Below, in pieces: positions 53,827 to 63,007 of a DNA stretch of 64,000 nucleotides (positions are counted from its first letter, which is position 1; each line of letters opens with the position of its first letter). Made by a program: the position numbers and the translations under genes. The notes under the pieces were generated by a model that was not told where the DNA came from, ran no database searches, and saw only the letters and a list, made by a program, of their open reading frames with translations. The stretch comes from Granulicella aggregans (GTDB lineage: Bacteria; Acidobacteriota; Terriglobia; Terriglobales; Acidobacteriaceae), in assembly GCF_025685565.1 (NCBI RefSeq), contig NZ_JAGSYE010000003.1, positions 620,001 to 684,000 of the forward strand. The letters are read 5' to 3'.

Positions 53827-54366
53827 CTACGCGTTGATAAGTCTCTGCTTCATCTGTTCCAACTGGCCGCGAACGCTGCCGTCATAAACCGTTGAGCCAA
53901 GCTTGACGATCACACCACCCAGCAGCGTGGAGTCCTGCAAATAAACGGCCCGAATCCGGCCACCGGCAAGCTTGCCAACTTCCGCTTCCAACTGGTTGCG
54001 GTCATCGTCATTCAGCGGAAGCGCCGTCGTAATCTCCGCATCGGAGACGCCGGCATCCGCGTCCGCCGCCTCGGCGTACTCATTGATAATCTCATCGAGT
54101 TCGTGCAGCCGCTCGTGCTCTGTAATGACGGCGACAAAGTTTCTGACCTGCGGATACATGCCGATCTTGCCACCGATCGCATCGAGCACCTTCAGCTTCT
54201 GCTCTTTCGGCACCGAAGGATCCATCAGGATCTCGCGAAGATCTGCGCTCCCAGCGTATGTCGCCGAGAAATCCCGCAACTGCGAGAGAGCGGCAGCCGG
54301 ATCCAGCTTGCTCGAAACCACAACCTGCTCAAACGCGTGCGCGTAGCGAAGGGTAATGACAGCCAT
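53827..54366 (-). CDS. atpH: ATP synthase delta subunit
   Basis: 179 residues. The peripheral-stalk subunit that joins b to the top of alpha. N-terminal helical bundle (LRYAHAFEQVV, LREILMDPSVPKEQKLKVLDAI) and C-terminal signature GGVIVKLGSTVYDGSVRGQLEQMKQRL. Its ATG shares one base with the atpF stop. Confidence 0.95.
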   Translation of the reverse strand: MAVITLRYAHAFEQVVVSSKLDPAAALSQLRDFSATYAGSADLREILMDPSVPKEQKLKVLDAIGGKIGMYPQVRNFVAVITEHERLHELDEIINEYAEAADADAGVSDAEITTALPLNDDDRNQLEAEVGKLAGGRIRAVYLQDSTLLGGVIVKLGSTVYDGSVRGQLEQMKQRLINA

Positions 54367-55088
54367 TAGTTCTGCCCTTCCTTCGAGTCGTCCGCGCCAA
54401 CCCGGCGCGCGAAGTTCTGAATCAGCAGCCGATCGGTCTCGGCCGTAATCACCAGCTTCTTCGCCGCCTGCTCGATCGCCAGTTCCGCTGCGTACTTCTG
54501 AATCTGCCGCTGCGCGTGGGCCGTCGCCGTTGCAATCTCCTGCTCAGCCGAGGCGAGAATCTTCTTCTTCTCTTCCTCGACGTTGGCCTTGATCCGCTGC
54601 TCATCCGCCGCGGAGTCCTTATCCGCCTGCGCGCGCATCGCAGCAATCTCGCCGTCCAGCTTCGCAAGCCGGGCCTCGACACCACTCAAGCGGCTGTTCG
54701 CCTCTTCAGTCGCTGTACGCGCGTCGACCAGGTCCTTCTGAATCTTCGCATTGCGCCCACGGAAGGTCTTCGGGAGCGCCTTCGCCAGGAACAAACCAAT
54801 CAGAATCGCCAGCACCGCGAAGTTCGCCACTTCGAACGCCGTGGCGGCCTGGTCCGTACTCATGCCGAGCATCGAGCCAATCTTCTTCACCGAAGCCGAG
54901 TGCTTGAACGCCGCCGTCTCGTCTTCTTCCTCTTCAACGCCTTTGCTCTCGCGGGCCGCTTCAGACTCCGGCTTCGCCGACGCCTTCGCGGCCGCAGGCT
55001 CCTGCGCCCTGATCGAACGCAAAGGGCTCGCCAGCAAAGCGGCAAACATGACTGCGAAAAATAGCTTCTTCAAACCGAATTGCCTCAC
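54366..55088 (-). CDS. atpF: ATP synthase b-type subunit with extra N-terminal domain
   Basis: 240 residues. An unusual start: a signal-peptide-like helix (about 8-28, ending RAQEP), then an acidic Glu/Ala-rich stretch to about residue 75, then the membrane helix (about 86-105, FAVLAILIGLFLAKALPK) and the long charged coiled coil of a b subunit. The true b part (about 155 residues) is of normal size, so the first 80 residues are extra. Stator subunit. Starts at GTG 55088 overlapping the preceding stop (GTGA). Confidence 0.9.
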   Translation of the reverse strand: MRQFGLKKLFFAVMFAALLASPLRSIRAQEPAAAKASAKPESEAARESKGVEEEEDETAAFKHSASVKKIGSMLGMSTDQAATAFEVANFAVLAILIGLFLAKALPKTFRGRNAKIQKDLVDARTATEEANSRLSGVEARLAKLDGEIAAMRAQADKDSAADEQRIKANVEEEKKKILASAEQEIATATAHAQRQIQKYAAELAIEQAAKKLVITAETDRLLIQNFARRVGADDSKEGQN

Positions 55089-55549
55089 TGTACTGCCTCC
55101 GGAGGCACGCCGGCCGGGAGGATCGCGCGCAGGATCTGCGTGCTCAGCGCCGCGCTCGCGCCTTCAATCTGCTGCCGCGCCGTCGCTGCGGACTGCTCAA
55201 TCTCGTTCTTCGCGACCTTCAGGCGCTCTTGAGTCGCCGCACGTGCCTGCTCCAGAATGGAATCTCGCTCGCTGTTCAGCGCCTTCAGCTTCTGCTCGCG
55301 GGCCGCAAAGATCTCAGCCTTGGCCGCGCGTAGCTTGTCTTCATACACGGACGTCTCTGCTTCAGCCGCGGAGATCGCTCCACGCGCCTGCTCGACCGCA
55401 CCGGAAGTACGCGCGCGCCGCTCGGCAAGCACCTTGTTCAGCGGCCCTTGCACCAGCAGACTGTAAGCCGCAATCAGCAATAGAAACAGCAGAATGGTCG
55501 GCACAGAGCCGAGCACAAGTCCACCAAGTTGAGTCAGTATTTGTTCCAT
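55085..55549 (-). CDS. ATP synthase b/b' subunit
   Basis: 154 residues. N-terminal membrane helix (about 10-32, LVLGSVPTILLFLLLIAAYSLLV) and a long coiled coil of Ala, Glu, Arg and Lys (about 40-140). It is the first gene of this operon. With the next gene it gives a b/b' pair, so the outer stalk is probably a heterodimer. Genes for the a and c subunits of Fo are not upstream. Confidence 0.92.
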   Translation of the reverse strand: MEQILTQLGGLVLGSVPTILLFLLLIAAYSLLVQGPLNKVLAERRARTSGAVEQARGAISAAEAETSVYEDKLRAAKAEIFAAREQKLKALNSERDSILEQARAATQERLKVAKNEIEQSAATARQQIEGASAALSTQILRAILPAGVPPEAVQ

Positions 55550-55774
55550 AGTGAGGTCGGCCAGTGGGTGAAACGATGCCGTTGTGAGTCCTGATTTTGG
55601 TCTGGCCAGGACGGGATAGGCGCCAGCGTTGAGTGGAAGAGCTTTATCTACAGTCGTGTCCTTACATTTTTAGCAAAGCATTCGCTGGAGTGTCAATGAA
55701 CGAGTGATCGATAATCGGTCAATCTTCACGATATCCGCACGCATAAAAATCCCGTGCGGATATGGCAATAACCG

Positions 55775-55802
55775 TTGACTTTCCCCGCCAGCGGCATAAA
55801 CT
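55775..55802 (+). promoter_or_regulatory. Sigma-70 type promoter of a candidate RNA gene
   Basis: TTGACT, 16-base spacer, TAAACT. It is the best-looking housekeeping promoter in the window. Transcription should begin near 55808-55810 and no protein gene follows on this strand for over 900 bases. Confidence 0.6.
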
Positions 55803-55809
55803 AGTAGTC

Positions 55810-55910
55810 ATCTGAAGGCCCTATGATCTGGGTCGCGCAGGCCGCGTGAAAGGGGACACCACCTCCGCTCCCCCTCAGGCGGCCTGTTCTAATTTCAGGC
55901 TACTTTCCTC
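55810..55910 (+). ncRNA. Candidate structured small RNA
   Basis: Directly after the promoter, three nested helices can form: CTGAA (55812) with TTCAG (55894), the 8-bp CAGGCCGC (55838) with GCGGCCTG (55879), and TGA..GGGG (55847) with CCCCTCA (55871). The whole makes one long interrupted hairpin of about 90 bases. The SRP RNA core (GGAAG..GCAGCC) and tmRNA signs are absent. A 6S-like RNA or an unnamed acidobacterial RNA is possible. The 3' end is unclear. Confidence 0.4.
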
Positions 55911-56193
55911 TTATTCTTTCGCACGAATAGTACACGGAATCCTCTTAACCTGTCAGATAACACCGGGCGCTTTTGCGCGGAAGGCACTACCTCTCCGCAG
56001 GAATTGCTGGCTTCCACCATTCAAGACCAAATCTCAGCCTTCTCGGACAAAAATTACAGAAAGCCGTGTGGAACGTCCCGAAAAGGAAGACGGACGCCTC
56101 GCATGCAACTAATACCGAGCAGCCTATTCATCTGCAATCAGCGAAGAAGCCAGACCCGAAGCGGTTTCTATGGTTCCCAGCATGCCTGGAGGT

Positions 56194-56520
56194 CTAGCGA
56201 TCGAGCGACCCGGCAGCATCAGCGTGCATCGCGCTCGCCGCACCGACGTGGCCGCCTGACGGCACCACCCGGCCATCGGCCTTTTCCGGACGCAGATCAA
56301 GATGCATCCCCGCGCGACCGCTCACCACCGTCGAAATGGCGTGCTTGAAGATGAGCTGTTCCTGGCTGTTGTTCTCGAGCAGCACCGAGTACTTGTCGAA
56401 GGAACGGATCTTCCCCGTCAGCTTCACGCCGCTCACAAGGTAGATGGTGATGGGGCTCTTATCCTTACGGACCGTGTTGAGAAACGTGTCCTGGATGTTC
56501 TGTGCCGGCTTGGAATCCAT
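56194..56520 (-). CDS. hfq: RNA chaperone Hfq
   Basis: 108 residues. The Sm fold of Hfq is clear: QDTFLNTVRKDKSPITIYLVSGVKLTGKIRSFDKYSVLLEN with Sm1, then QEQLIFKHAISTVVSG with Sm2 and the FKHAIST uridine-binding motif. A His/Ala/Gly tail of about 30 residues follows. GGAG is nine bases before the ATG. It binds small RNAs and mRNAs; it stands next to a candidate small RNA. Confidence 0.96.
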   Translation of the reverse strand: MDSKPAQNIQDTFLNTVRKDKSPITIYLVSGVKLTGKIRSFDKYSVLLENNSQEQLIFKHAISTVVSGRAGMHLDLRPEKADGRVVPSGGHVGAASAMHADAAGSLDR

Positions 56521-56744
56521 AGTGCCGATCTCCTTGATTGAAAAAAACTAGGTTTGTATGCGAATCTTGCCAGACCGTAAAAAGTCCGTCTACCTGGCAG
56601 TCATTGGCAAGCGCGTTTGCAGTTAATGCAACTGAACGTCATAACAATACGGGGATATACAAGAACTTTCAACTGGAGAGACGGAAACTCTTCAGCAAGG
56701 TATGCGATCCGGCAATGCCACTTTCGTGGTTGTACCATTGTACT

Positions 56745-57914
56745 GTGACCATCGCGACCTCCCTTCCTGTCCCAATGCTCGACTTCAGCCGCCAGTTTTC
56801 CGCCATTCGCGAGGAGGTCATGGCCGCCGTCGAAGCGGTCTGTGTCAGCCAGAAGTTCATCCTCGGCCCGGCCGTTTCGAGCTTCGAGCACGCCGCAGCC
56901 CAGGCCTGCAATACCCCGTTCGGAGTAGGCTGTGCCAGCGGAACCGATGCCCTCTGGCTGGCCATGGCCGCCGCAGGCGTAGGCCCCGGCGATCTGGTCG
57001 TCACCACGCCTTTCAGCTTCTTCGCCACTGCCAGCGCCATCCTGCGCTGTGGGGCGACTCCGGTCTTCGCGGACATCGAACCCATCACCTTCAACCTCTC
57101 GCCATCCGCCGCGACGGACGCAATCCGCTTCATCCAGGCAAATCTCCCCGGCAGCCGAGTCGCCGCGATTCTCCCCGTACACCTCTACGGCCAGTGCGCT
57201 GACTGGGACGCATTCAGCGCCATAAAACAGGAGTTTTCGCTGCATCTGATCGAAGACGCAGCCCAGGCCTTCGGGGCGACATGGAACGGATCACCCGCCG
57301 GATCGCTGGGCGACGCCGCCGCGTTCAGTTTTTATCCCACGAAAAATCTCAGCGCCTTTGGTGATGCCGGCCTGGTCACCACCGTCGACGCCGGCATCGC
57401 CGACCGCGCAACCTTGCTCCGCGCCCATGGCATGCGCCAGCGCTACATCCACGAGGAAGTGGGCTGGAACTCCCGCCTCGACAGCATCCAGGCCGCCGTC
57501 CTCGAGGTAAAGCTGCGTTACCTTCCCGCCTGGAACGCCGCCCGCCGCGCCTGCGCCGCGCTCTACGATGGACTCTTCACCGCCGCAGGCCTCGCTGCAT
57601 CGAGCACGCAAGACGGCATCGTCCTTCCCATCACCGACCCTCGCGCCGGACACGTCTTCCACCAGTACGTCATCCGCGCTCCCCGCCGCGACGCCCTGCG
57701 CCAGCACCTGACCGACCGCAAGATTGGCACGGAGATCTACTACCCTATCCCTCTGCACCTGCAGACCAGCCTGGCATCCCTCGGCTACAAACCCGGCGAC
57801 TTCCCCGTCACCGAAACAGCCGCGGCCGAAGTCCTCGCACTCCCCATCTACCCCGAGCTCCGAGAAGACGAACAGCGCGCCGTAGTCGACGCCATAGCCG
57901 CCTTCTACAGCTAG
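56745..57914 (+). CDS. DegT/DnrJ/EryC1/StrS-family aminotransferase
   Basis: About 389 residues. PLP-dependent sugar aminotransferase family acting on keto-sugar nucleotides for surface polysaccharide or glycans. N-terminus LDFSRQFSAIREEV, then GVGCASGTDALWLA, PVHLYGQCADWD, LIEDAAQAFGATW and the PLP Lys in FSFYPTKNLSAFGDAG. C-terminus EIYYPIPLHLQ and LALPIYPELRE. Start uncertain among ATG 56715, GTG 56745 and ATG 56775; 56745 gives the usual N-terminal length. No other sugar genes lie beside it. Confidence 0.92.
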   Translation: MTIATSLPVPMLDFSRQFSAIREEVMAAVEAVCVSQKFILGPAVSSFEHAAAQACNTPFGVGCASGTDALWLAMAAAGVGPGDLVVTTPFSFFATASAILRCGATPVFADIEPITFNLSPSAATDAIRFIQANLPGSRVAAILPVHLYGQCADWDAFSAIKQEFSLHLIEDAAQAFGATWNGSPAGSLGDAAAFSFYPTKNLSAFGDAGLVTTVDAGIADRATLLRAHGMRQRYIHEEVGWNSRLDSIQAAVLEVKLRYLPAWNAARRACAALYDGLFTAAGLAASSTQDGIVLPITDPRAGHVFHQYVIRAPRRDALRQHLTDRKIGTEIYYPIPLHLQTSLASLGYKPGDFPVTETAAAEVLALPIYPELREDEQRAVVDAIAAFYS

Positions 57915-57944
57915 GTTCAGAAGAGCCAAAGCTGAAATGAGAAG

Positions 57945-58047
57945 CGTGATCTCGACCGGACTGCCCTCAAACGAAGTAAAAGCGTCATCTCGACCGAAGC
58001 ATTGCGGCCTCACCGCGATGCGCAGTGGAGAGCCCCCCCGCATTTCG
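57945..58047 (+). repeat. Dispersed hairpin element (one partial, one full copy)
   Basis: A decayed left flank at 57945 is followed by a full copy at 57983-58047. Stem CATTGC/GCGATG with a T-G pair closes loop GGCCTCACC. The wobble pair points to pairing as RNA. Confidence 0.85.
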
Positions 58048-58050
58048 CAG

Positions 58051-59337
58051 TTACCGCCGCTTCGCCTTCTTCTTATCCTTCTTATTCTCCGCCGGCTCCG
58101 GGTGTGCCAGCTCCGGCAACGCCTCGCCCTGCGGCGGAACCATGCGCCGCGTGATATTCCCCTCCAGGCGATAAGCCTTCGTCACCGTCGCCCCCGGAAT
58201 GATCGCTCCGGTCATCGGATCAGGCACCACCTGCCCAGCGTCCGCCCGCAGCACCCTGTAGCTGAACCCCGGCAGCGGCGTAGCGGAGTTCGCCGCCTTC
58301 CCGCCCACCTCCTGCATCATCTTCAGCTCCACCGGCAGATAGCCCTCGACGTTCTTCTCGCGAAACGCCGTCTCGTACCGGTGCTTCTTCACGTTCCAGA
58401 TGAACACCCGGATCTGATCAAAGTCATACGGCAGCCCCGCCTTGTACGGACTCAACACCGTCAGATACTCCGGAATGTTCTTGTCATCCTGCGGAGCGTC
58501 CGGGTCATAGACCTTCGCCAGCAGATAAGCTCCCACAATCCTCTGCCCCTCCGCATACCGGAGCAGCGAGTCCGGAGCATCCACATCCATCAACCGGCTC
58601 AGCATCCACCCAGCATGACCATGAGAGTCCCGCACCAGCCACCAGTCCTCCATCGGAGGCGGCGGTTCTTCTGCAGCCTTTTCGTCAGTAGCATTGGCGG
58701 CCTTACCGGCCTTGGCGTCAGGCGCAGCCGCCTCGGCTCCCTTGACCGCAGGCGTGGATCCGACCGCCGGCTTCGGTGTTCCGGTCGGAATTCCCGTCGC
58801 CGCTCCCGGAATCGCCGCCTGCTTCGGATTGCGGGCAGGGGCAGCCTTCACATTTGGATTAGGCCCTCCGCCCTTGACCAGTGTCGCCCTCGCGATAAGG
58901 CTCAGCCGCTCGCCCTCCGCCAGCCTGTAAAACTTCTCCGTCGCTCGCCCCGGAGCGATATGCAGATACACCTCATCCCGCACCACCGCCGACGCTACCG
59001 TCGGGTCCTTCGCATGGTCCTGGTCCAGCTTGGCGAACTCGTCATAAGTCTGCTGCGTCGCGACCGCCTTCTCGTCGATCCACCCGGTCTCGTTCTTGTC
59101 CGTCTGAACCCTCAGGAATCTCCGCCCGCGCTCCAGCACCGCCAGCCGTTGCCCATTCTCCACCGTACCCGTCCGGTTCGACACCGCTGCGACCCGGTCT
59201 CGCAGAAACGTCTGCTTGGCCGTGACGTAGACGTACACCGCCTCCGGCTTACTCTTGAAACGGGAGCAACCCGACACCAGCAGCACCGAGCAACCCAGAA
59301 ACAGTCCCCGCTCCACCATCCATCCGAAACGCTTCAA
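58051..59337 (-). CDS. Lipoprotein with SH3-like domains
   Basis: 428 residues. Lipobox LVSGC with Cys at residue 24. Two SH3-like (bacterial SH3b) segments: YVTAKQTFLRDRVAAVSNRTG with GWIDEKAV (about 35-95), and VYLHIAPGRATEKFYRLAEGERL (about 122-150) ending at WWLVRDSHGHAGWMLSRL (about 232-250). Between them is a low-complexity Ala/Pro/Lys linker. The C-terminal 170 residues are a domain I do not recognise, and the end is Lys-rich. Such proteins often bind cell-wall material; role unknown. Confidence 0.82.
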   Translation of the reverse strand: MKRFGWMVERGLFLGCSVLLVSGCSRFKSKPEAVYVYVTAKQTFLRDRVAAVSNRTGTVENGQRLAVLERGRRFLRVQTDKNETGWIDEKAVATQQTYDEFAKLDQDHAKDPTVASAVVRDEVYLHIAPGRATEKFYRLAEGERLSLIARATLVKGGGPNPNVKAAPARNPKQAAIPGAATGIPTGTPKPAVGSTPAVKGAEAAAPDAKAGKAANATDEKAAEEPPPPMEDWWLVRDSHGHAGWMLSRLMDVDAPDSLLRYAEGQRIVGAYLLAKVYDPDAPQDDKNIPEYLTVLSPYKAGLPYDFDQIRVFIWNVKKHRYETAFREKNVEGYLPVELKMMQEVGGKAANSATPLPGFSYRVLRADAGQVVPDPMTGAIIPGATVTKAYRLEGNITRRMVPPQGEALPELAHPEPAENKKDKKKAKRR

Positions 59338-59460
59338 TAGGCCTCCGGGCGACGCTCTCGATCGGTCCCGCCCTGAGACTCATTATCTCGCGGCACACAG
59401 CCGTCGCGCGTTACTCCACTGGATCATCCACAGAATTCACGCAGCCCGCGCGAAGCCGCA

Positions 59461-60741
59461 TCAGTGCGTCAGCGCCATCGCGACCGCTCCCGCTGGCTCC
59501 GTCCCATTGCCCGTCAAGGCTGTCGTCGAGGTGTCCAGATTGCCTACCGTCGTCGCATCGAAGCTGAACATCTCCAGGTCCGGATTCGATCCCGACGTCG
59601 TCGAAAGCAGGTAGTCGCCGCTATTGTCATACCCCAGCGCCGTGACCGTCGTTCCAGCCGTAAACGGAGATCCCGCCAGCTTCGTCAACACTCCGCCCGT
59701 CCCAATCGTGTATCCCGAGATCGAACCCGCGGTCCGGTTCCCCACGTAGAGGTACTTCCCGGTCTTGTCGATCAGGATCGACGCCGGTCCCGCCGTCGAA
59801 CTCGTCCCAAGCGAGAAGGGCGCTCCGCTCACCTGCGTCAACACGCCTCCGCTGCCGATCGTGTAAGGATAGACGCCGGCGTTTGTCCCGCTTACCGCAA
59901 CGTAAAGCGTCGAGCTCGTCGAATCGAAGACCGCAGCCTGATCCGCGCTCGAAGCCGTAGAGGCAGTAAGCTCACCCACCGCTGTCACCACACCCGTGCT
60001 CGTATCGAAGCTGAAGTCTACCAAGCCACCCGTCCCAACCGACGCCGCAAGGTAGTCGCCCTTCGGAGATATGGCGAGATTCGACGCCACAATCGAAGCT
60101 CCGCCCGTCAGAGCTTGTGTCGCTCCTGCCTCCAGGCTTAGCAGACCCGTCGTCGAATTGATCGCGAACTCGTCGATCACCACTGCGCTCGGGCTGCTAT
60201 CCAGCCCCAGCAGCCAGTTGCCGTCCGGCGACACCACCATCGAGATCATGTCCGCGTTCGCCAGCGCCTTTCCGCTCGACGCAGTCAGCACCTGCGTCAG
60301 CGCCCCCGTAGTCGAGTTGATCGAATAGCCGTAGATCACTCCCGACCCCGCGACATAGAGATAGCTGTTCGAAGGGGTCACCGCCAGCGTCTGCGGCGCA
60401 AACTGCAACGTCTCCGTCGCTCCCGAGATCGCAGTCAGGGCGTTTGCGCCAATCGAAAATCCCGTAATCGAGTACGCCGAACTTGTCCCGCTCGAGGTGC
60501 TGGTGAAAGAGTTCGCCACATAAACGTAGTCGCCCGTTGTCGATCCCGATCCGCTTCCACTGCCGCTGGTCAGCGGCGGAAAGAAGCCGGCACATCCCGT
60601 CATGCAGACTAGACCGGCTACCACCGTGGCGGCGCTGAAAATCCTGCCAAATCTCAACCTTGAACTCAATTGAGCAATCAATTCCTTCACCACCGGCCCA
60701 CGCTCCTGATCCTGCCTCTCCATCTTCTCAGCCACGGCCAC
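59461..60741 (-). CDS. Lactonase-like seven-bladed beta-propeller lipoprotein
   Basis: About 426 residues. Lipobox CMTGC (Cys about residue 50) after a hydrophobic stretch, then a Gly/Ser linker and repeats of the form YVYVANS...ISGFSIGANALTAISG..., LYVGNRTAGSISGYTIGTGGVLT, at about 45-55 residue spacing; this matches the YVTN/lactonase propeller family. Likely surface-exposed or periplasmic. No sign that it is a 6-phosphogluconolactonase as such. The true start may be GTG 60693, which leaves a shorter pre-lipobox region. Downstream convergent gene none; it faces the SH3 gene tail to head. Confidence 0.82.
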   Translation of the reverse strand: MAVAEKMERQDQERGPVVKELIAQLSSRLRFGRIFSAATVVAGLVCMTGCAGFFPPLTSGSGSGSGSTTGDYVYVANSFTSTSSGTSSAYSITGFSIGANALTAISGATETLQFAPQTLAVTPSNSYLYVAGSGVIYGYSINSTTGALTQVLTASSGKALANADMISMVVSPDGNWLLGLDSSPSAVVIDEFAINSTTGLLSLEAGATQALTGGASIVASNLAISPKGDYLAASVGTGGLVDFSFDTSTGVVTAVGELTASTASSADQAAVFDSTSSTLYVAVSGTNAGVYPYTIGSGGVLTQVSGAPFSLGTSSTAGPASILIDKTGKYLYVGNRTAGSISGYTIGTGGVLTKLAGSPFTAGTTVTALGYDNSGDYLLSTTSGSNPDLEMFSFDATTVGNLDTSTTALTGNGTEPAGAVAMALTH

Positions 60742-60871
60742 TTCCGGGAAGTCTCCAGACGATGACGCAGTAAAGTAGCGGACGCCCTGTTCGACTCCGG
60801 CCGTTCAAAAACGGCACATGAGGACTCATGTGAAAAAGCGGAAAATCGGCTCCTCTTCTTCCCGAAAGAAC

Positions 60872-60936
60872 CGTCATCTCGACCGGAGCCACGCGGCCTC
60901 ATCGCGTGGCGTAGTGGAGAGACCCCCGCATTTCGC
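60872..60936 (+). repeat. Dispersed hairpin element, long type
   Basis: Stem CCACGC/GCGTGG closes loop GGCCTCATC between the standard flanks (left with CGG for CGA, right GTAGTGGAGAGACCCCC). Confidence 0.88.
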
Positions 60937-60965
60937 TTCTCTGCCACAACTCCGTGTCGATTTCT

Positions 60966-61006
60966 GTGCCCCATTCATCGCAGTTACATCGCGATGAGTG
61001 GGTCGG
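60966..61006 (+). repeat. Second-flank hairpin element (GTGCCCCAT type)
   Basis: GTGCCCCATTC, stem ATCGC/GCGAT closing loop AGTTACATC, then GAGTGGGT. It lies 30 bases after a standard element, as at 38726/38821. Confidence 0.8.
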
Positions 61007-61015
61007 CCACAAACT

Positions 61016-63007
61016 TCACGCCACCCGTTTAGCCGCTCCCCAATACGTCAACTGGGCCTGGGTCTGCACCCGTCCTTCAAGCGAAGCCGACAACAGACTG
61101 GCAATATGCTGAATATCGCTGGCCGACCGGTCCGCCGTCTCATAAAGCTGGATGACCGGCTCCGCAATCGCCCGGTTCGGCGACTCTGCTCGCATCTTCC
61201 CCCACCGCTCGAGAATCAGCTTCTGCAACAAATCACGCGGTGTCGAAGCATCCACCAGGAACAGCAGGCGGTCCACCGGATAGTAGTCAACCAGCTCCCC
61301 TAGCTCATACGCGCACCCCTGCCGCTCGGCCGAAAACCCGCGAAGGTCCATCAGCACCACATCCGCGACCGACAGCATCTTGCGCACCGCAGGCTGCCAT
61401 ACATCGTCGTAGCAGAAGAACGGCGACCCGTGAAAGTCCGTCTCCACGCTCAGCGTCGCCCCTGCAACTCGCTCCACCCCAGCAATCGCCTGCGCGGGCG
61501 ACTTCAAAAAATGCCGCCAGATGTACGCCAGCATCGGAACCAGAGCGATCACCGACAGGATCCCGTAGAACACCGAGCGAACGCGCATCAGCAATTGATC
61601 GGGCGGCAGCGAAGCCCACGCCGCCGGAATCACCTGCGGAAACATATCCGGAGCGAACCGCGCACCCTGATCCAGCAGCGCCGCCAGAGTTCCCACCGTC
61701 AGCGTCATACCCAGCGACCGGCCCGCGTTCCCTTTCGCCAACACCGAGAACCGGTGCCGTATATAAGCCGGGTCCACGATCGTGAGAAACGACCCGATAA
61801 ACCGCCACCGTTCCATCAGCTTGCCAAACGTAAACGCCGTATTCTTGTCCGATCCGAAGACGCGCAGGATCACCAGCTTCCGATTCCCGTCCTGAAGTGC
61901 ATCGCGGCGCAGCGTGCGCAACTCCTGCACCAGGTAAGCAATCTGCACCACCGCTGGAATCACGATGAATGCCGGAATCTTGTCGCGAAGGCCAAACACG
62001 GTGATCGCAACCGTCGCCACCACGGAGAGCACGCCCAGCAACTCCACCGTCCGCGCGCCCTGCAGCCACGTCGTCCACGCATAAAACGCCAGCAAAGCAT
62101 CGACGGCCAGCAGCGCCGCCGCTCCAATCCCAATCTCCAACTTGTTCGCAGCGAACGCATTCGGCATCAGCCACGCGATCAATGCCACCGAGGACGCCAG
62201 CCCGCACACCTGCACCAGTAGCGACAACTCAAGAATCTTCAGCTTGCGCCCGCTCGTCCCCTCAGCGCGTAGAACCCTCGTCTCCGCCGGACCGCTCAGC
62301 AGAATGCCGTTTAGCGTATTCATCTCCAGAAAGCCCGGCATCACAGCGGGCTCCGGCCTGGACGCAGATTCGGGCTCCTCAACCGGCGAAGCAGCCGGCT
62401 TCGGCGCGCCTCTGCGCATCATGAAGAGATGGACCGTCCGCACCGCGACCTCGCGCAGTAGAAGGAACCCCGCCGCCGGAAGCACCGCGAAGAACACTCC
62501 CACCAGGAAGGTGTGAATCTGGGCCTTGAGATCAGGAGGCGGTGGCGCTACAGGACCGTTGTCGATGCCTGAGGCCTCCTGAGTCTGCTGAGACGGCGGA
62601 AGGTACGGGCTGCGCGGAGCGTTCGGATTGGCGTGCAGCCCAATCTCCAGCGAAGATCCCGCAGCGCTCCAGTTCTCCGTCAGATCGTCATACCCAGCCG
62701 CGTGAACGGTGATGGAGTAAGTGAGCTTGGGGTTCAGCGACGCGGAGATCTTCCCCGCCTCATCCGTCGAGCCGGGAATGGACGCTGTCGCTCCATCCTT
62801 GTCCGTGGCCTCGATATCGACCTGGGTATTCGCAAGCGGCTGGTGCGTCGCGCCGTCTTCCAGGATGAACTCGAAGTCCCGATTGTTTCGCAGGCTGGCG
62901 AACGGATCGTTCGCCTCGCTCTGGGCAGCACCCGGAGTTTGCTGCTGGCTCCAAGCCGGTATTGAGGAGATACAAAGCAGGCAAAGAAACGCCACGAACA
63001 GCTTCAT
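61016..63007 (-). CDS. Membrane protein with carboxypeptidase-regulatory-like domain and possible TIR-like tail
   Basis: About 663 residues. A signal peptide (1-20) is followed by an Ig-like carboxypeptidase regulatory domain (about 40-128), a membrane helix (165-185), a linker, four helices (about 258-360), a short soluble part (378-425), more hydrophobic segments (430-500) and a soluble C-terminus. Segments VILRVFGSDKNTAFTFGKL (about 379) and SVADVVLMDLRGFSAERQG (about 546) followed by CAYELGEL resemble the split Rossmann pattern of TIR- or SLOG-type membrane proteins. The function is not known. ATG 63007 has GAGG nine bases upstream; the longer frame to 63058 is unlikely. Confidence 0.7.
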   Translation of the reverse strand: MKLFVAFLCLLCISSIPAWSQQQTPGAAQSEANDPFASLRNNRDFEFILEDGATHQPLANTQVDIEATDKDGATASIPGSTDEAGKISASLNPKLTYSITVHAAGYDDLTENWSAAGSSLEIGLHANPNAPRSPYLPPSQQTQEASGIDNGPVAPPPPDLKAQIHTFLVGVFFAVLPAAGFLLLREVAVRTVHLFMMRRGAPKPAASPVEEPESASRPEPAVMPGFLEMNTLNGILLSGPAETRVLRAEGTSGRKLKILELSLLVQVCGLASSVALIAWLMPNAFAANKLEIGIGAAALLAVDALLAFYAWTTWLQGARTVELLGVLSVVATVAITVFGLRDKIPAFIVIPAVVQIAYLVQELRTLRRDALQDGNRKLVILRVFGSDKNTAFTFGKLMERWRFIGSFLTIVDPAYIRHRFSVLAKGNAGRSLGMTLTVGTLAALLDQGARFAPDMFPQVIPAAWASLPPDQLLMRVRSVFYGILSVIALVPMLAYIWRHFLKSPAQAIAGVERVAGATLSVETDFHGSPFFCYDDVWQPAVRKMLSVADVVLMDLRGFSAERQGCAYELGELVDYYPVDRLLFLVDASTPRDLLQKLILERWGKMRAESPNRAIAEPVIQLYETADRSASDIQHIASLLSASLEGRVQTQAQLTYWGAAKRVA

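Larger units (their letters stand above)
55550..56193. other. Intergenic region between the ATP synthase operon and hfq
   Basis: 644 bases without a convincing protein gene. It holds the candidate promoter and structured RNA described next. The small open frame at 55846-56112 has no family features and overlaps the predicted RNA, so I do not call it. The ATP synthase promoter must lie in its left part but I see no clear boxes. Confidence 0.6.

Noticed and set aside
55846..56112. 88-residue frame in the gap before hfq
   Set aside because: No family likeness or ribosome site, and it overlaps the predicted RNA hairpin.
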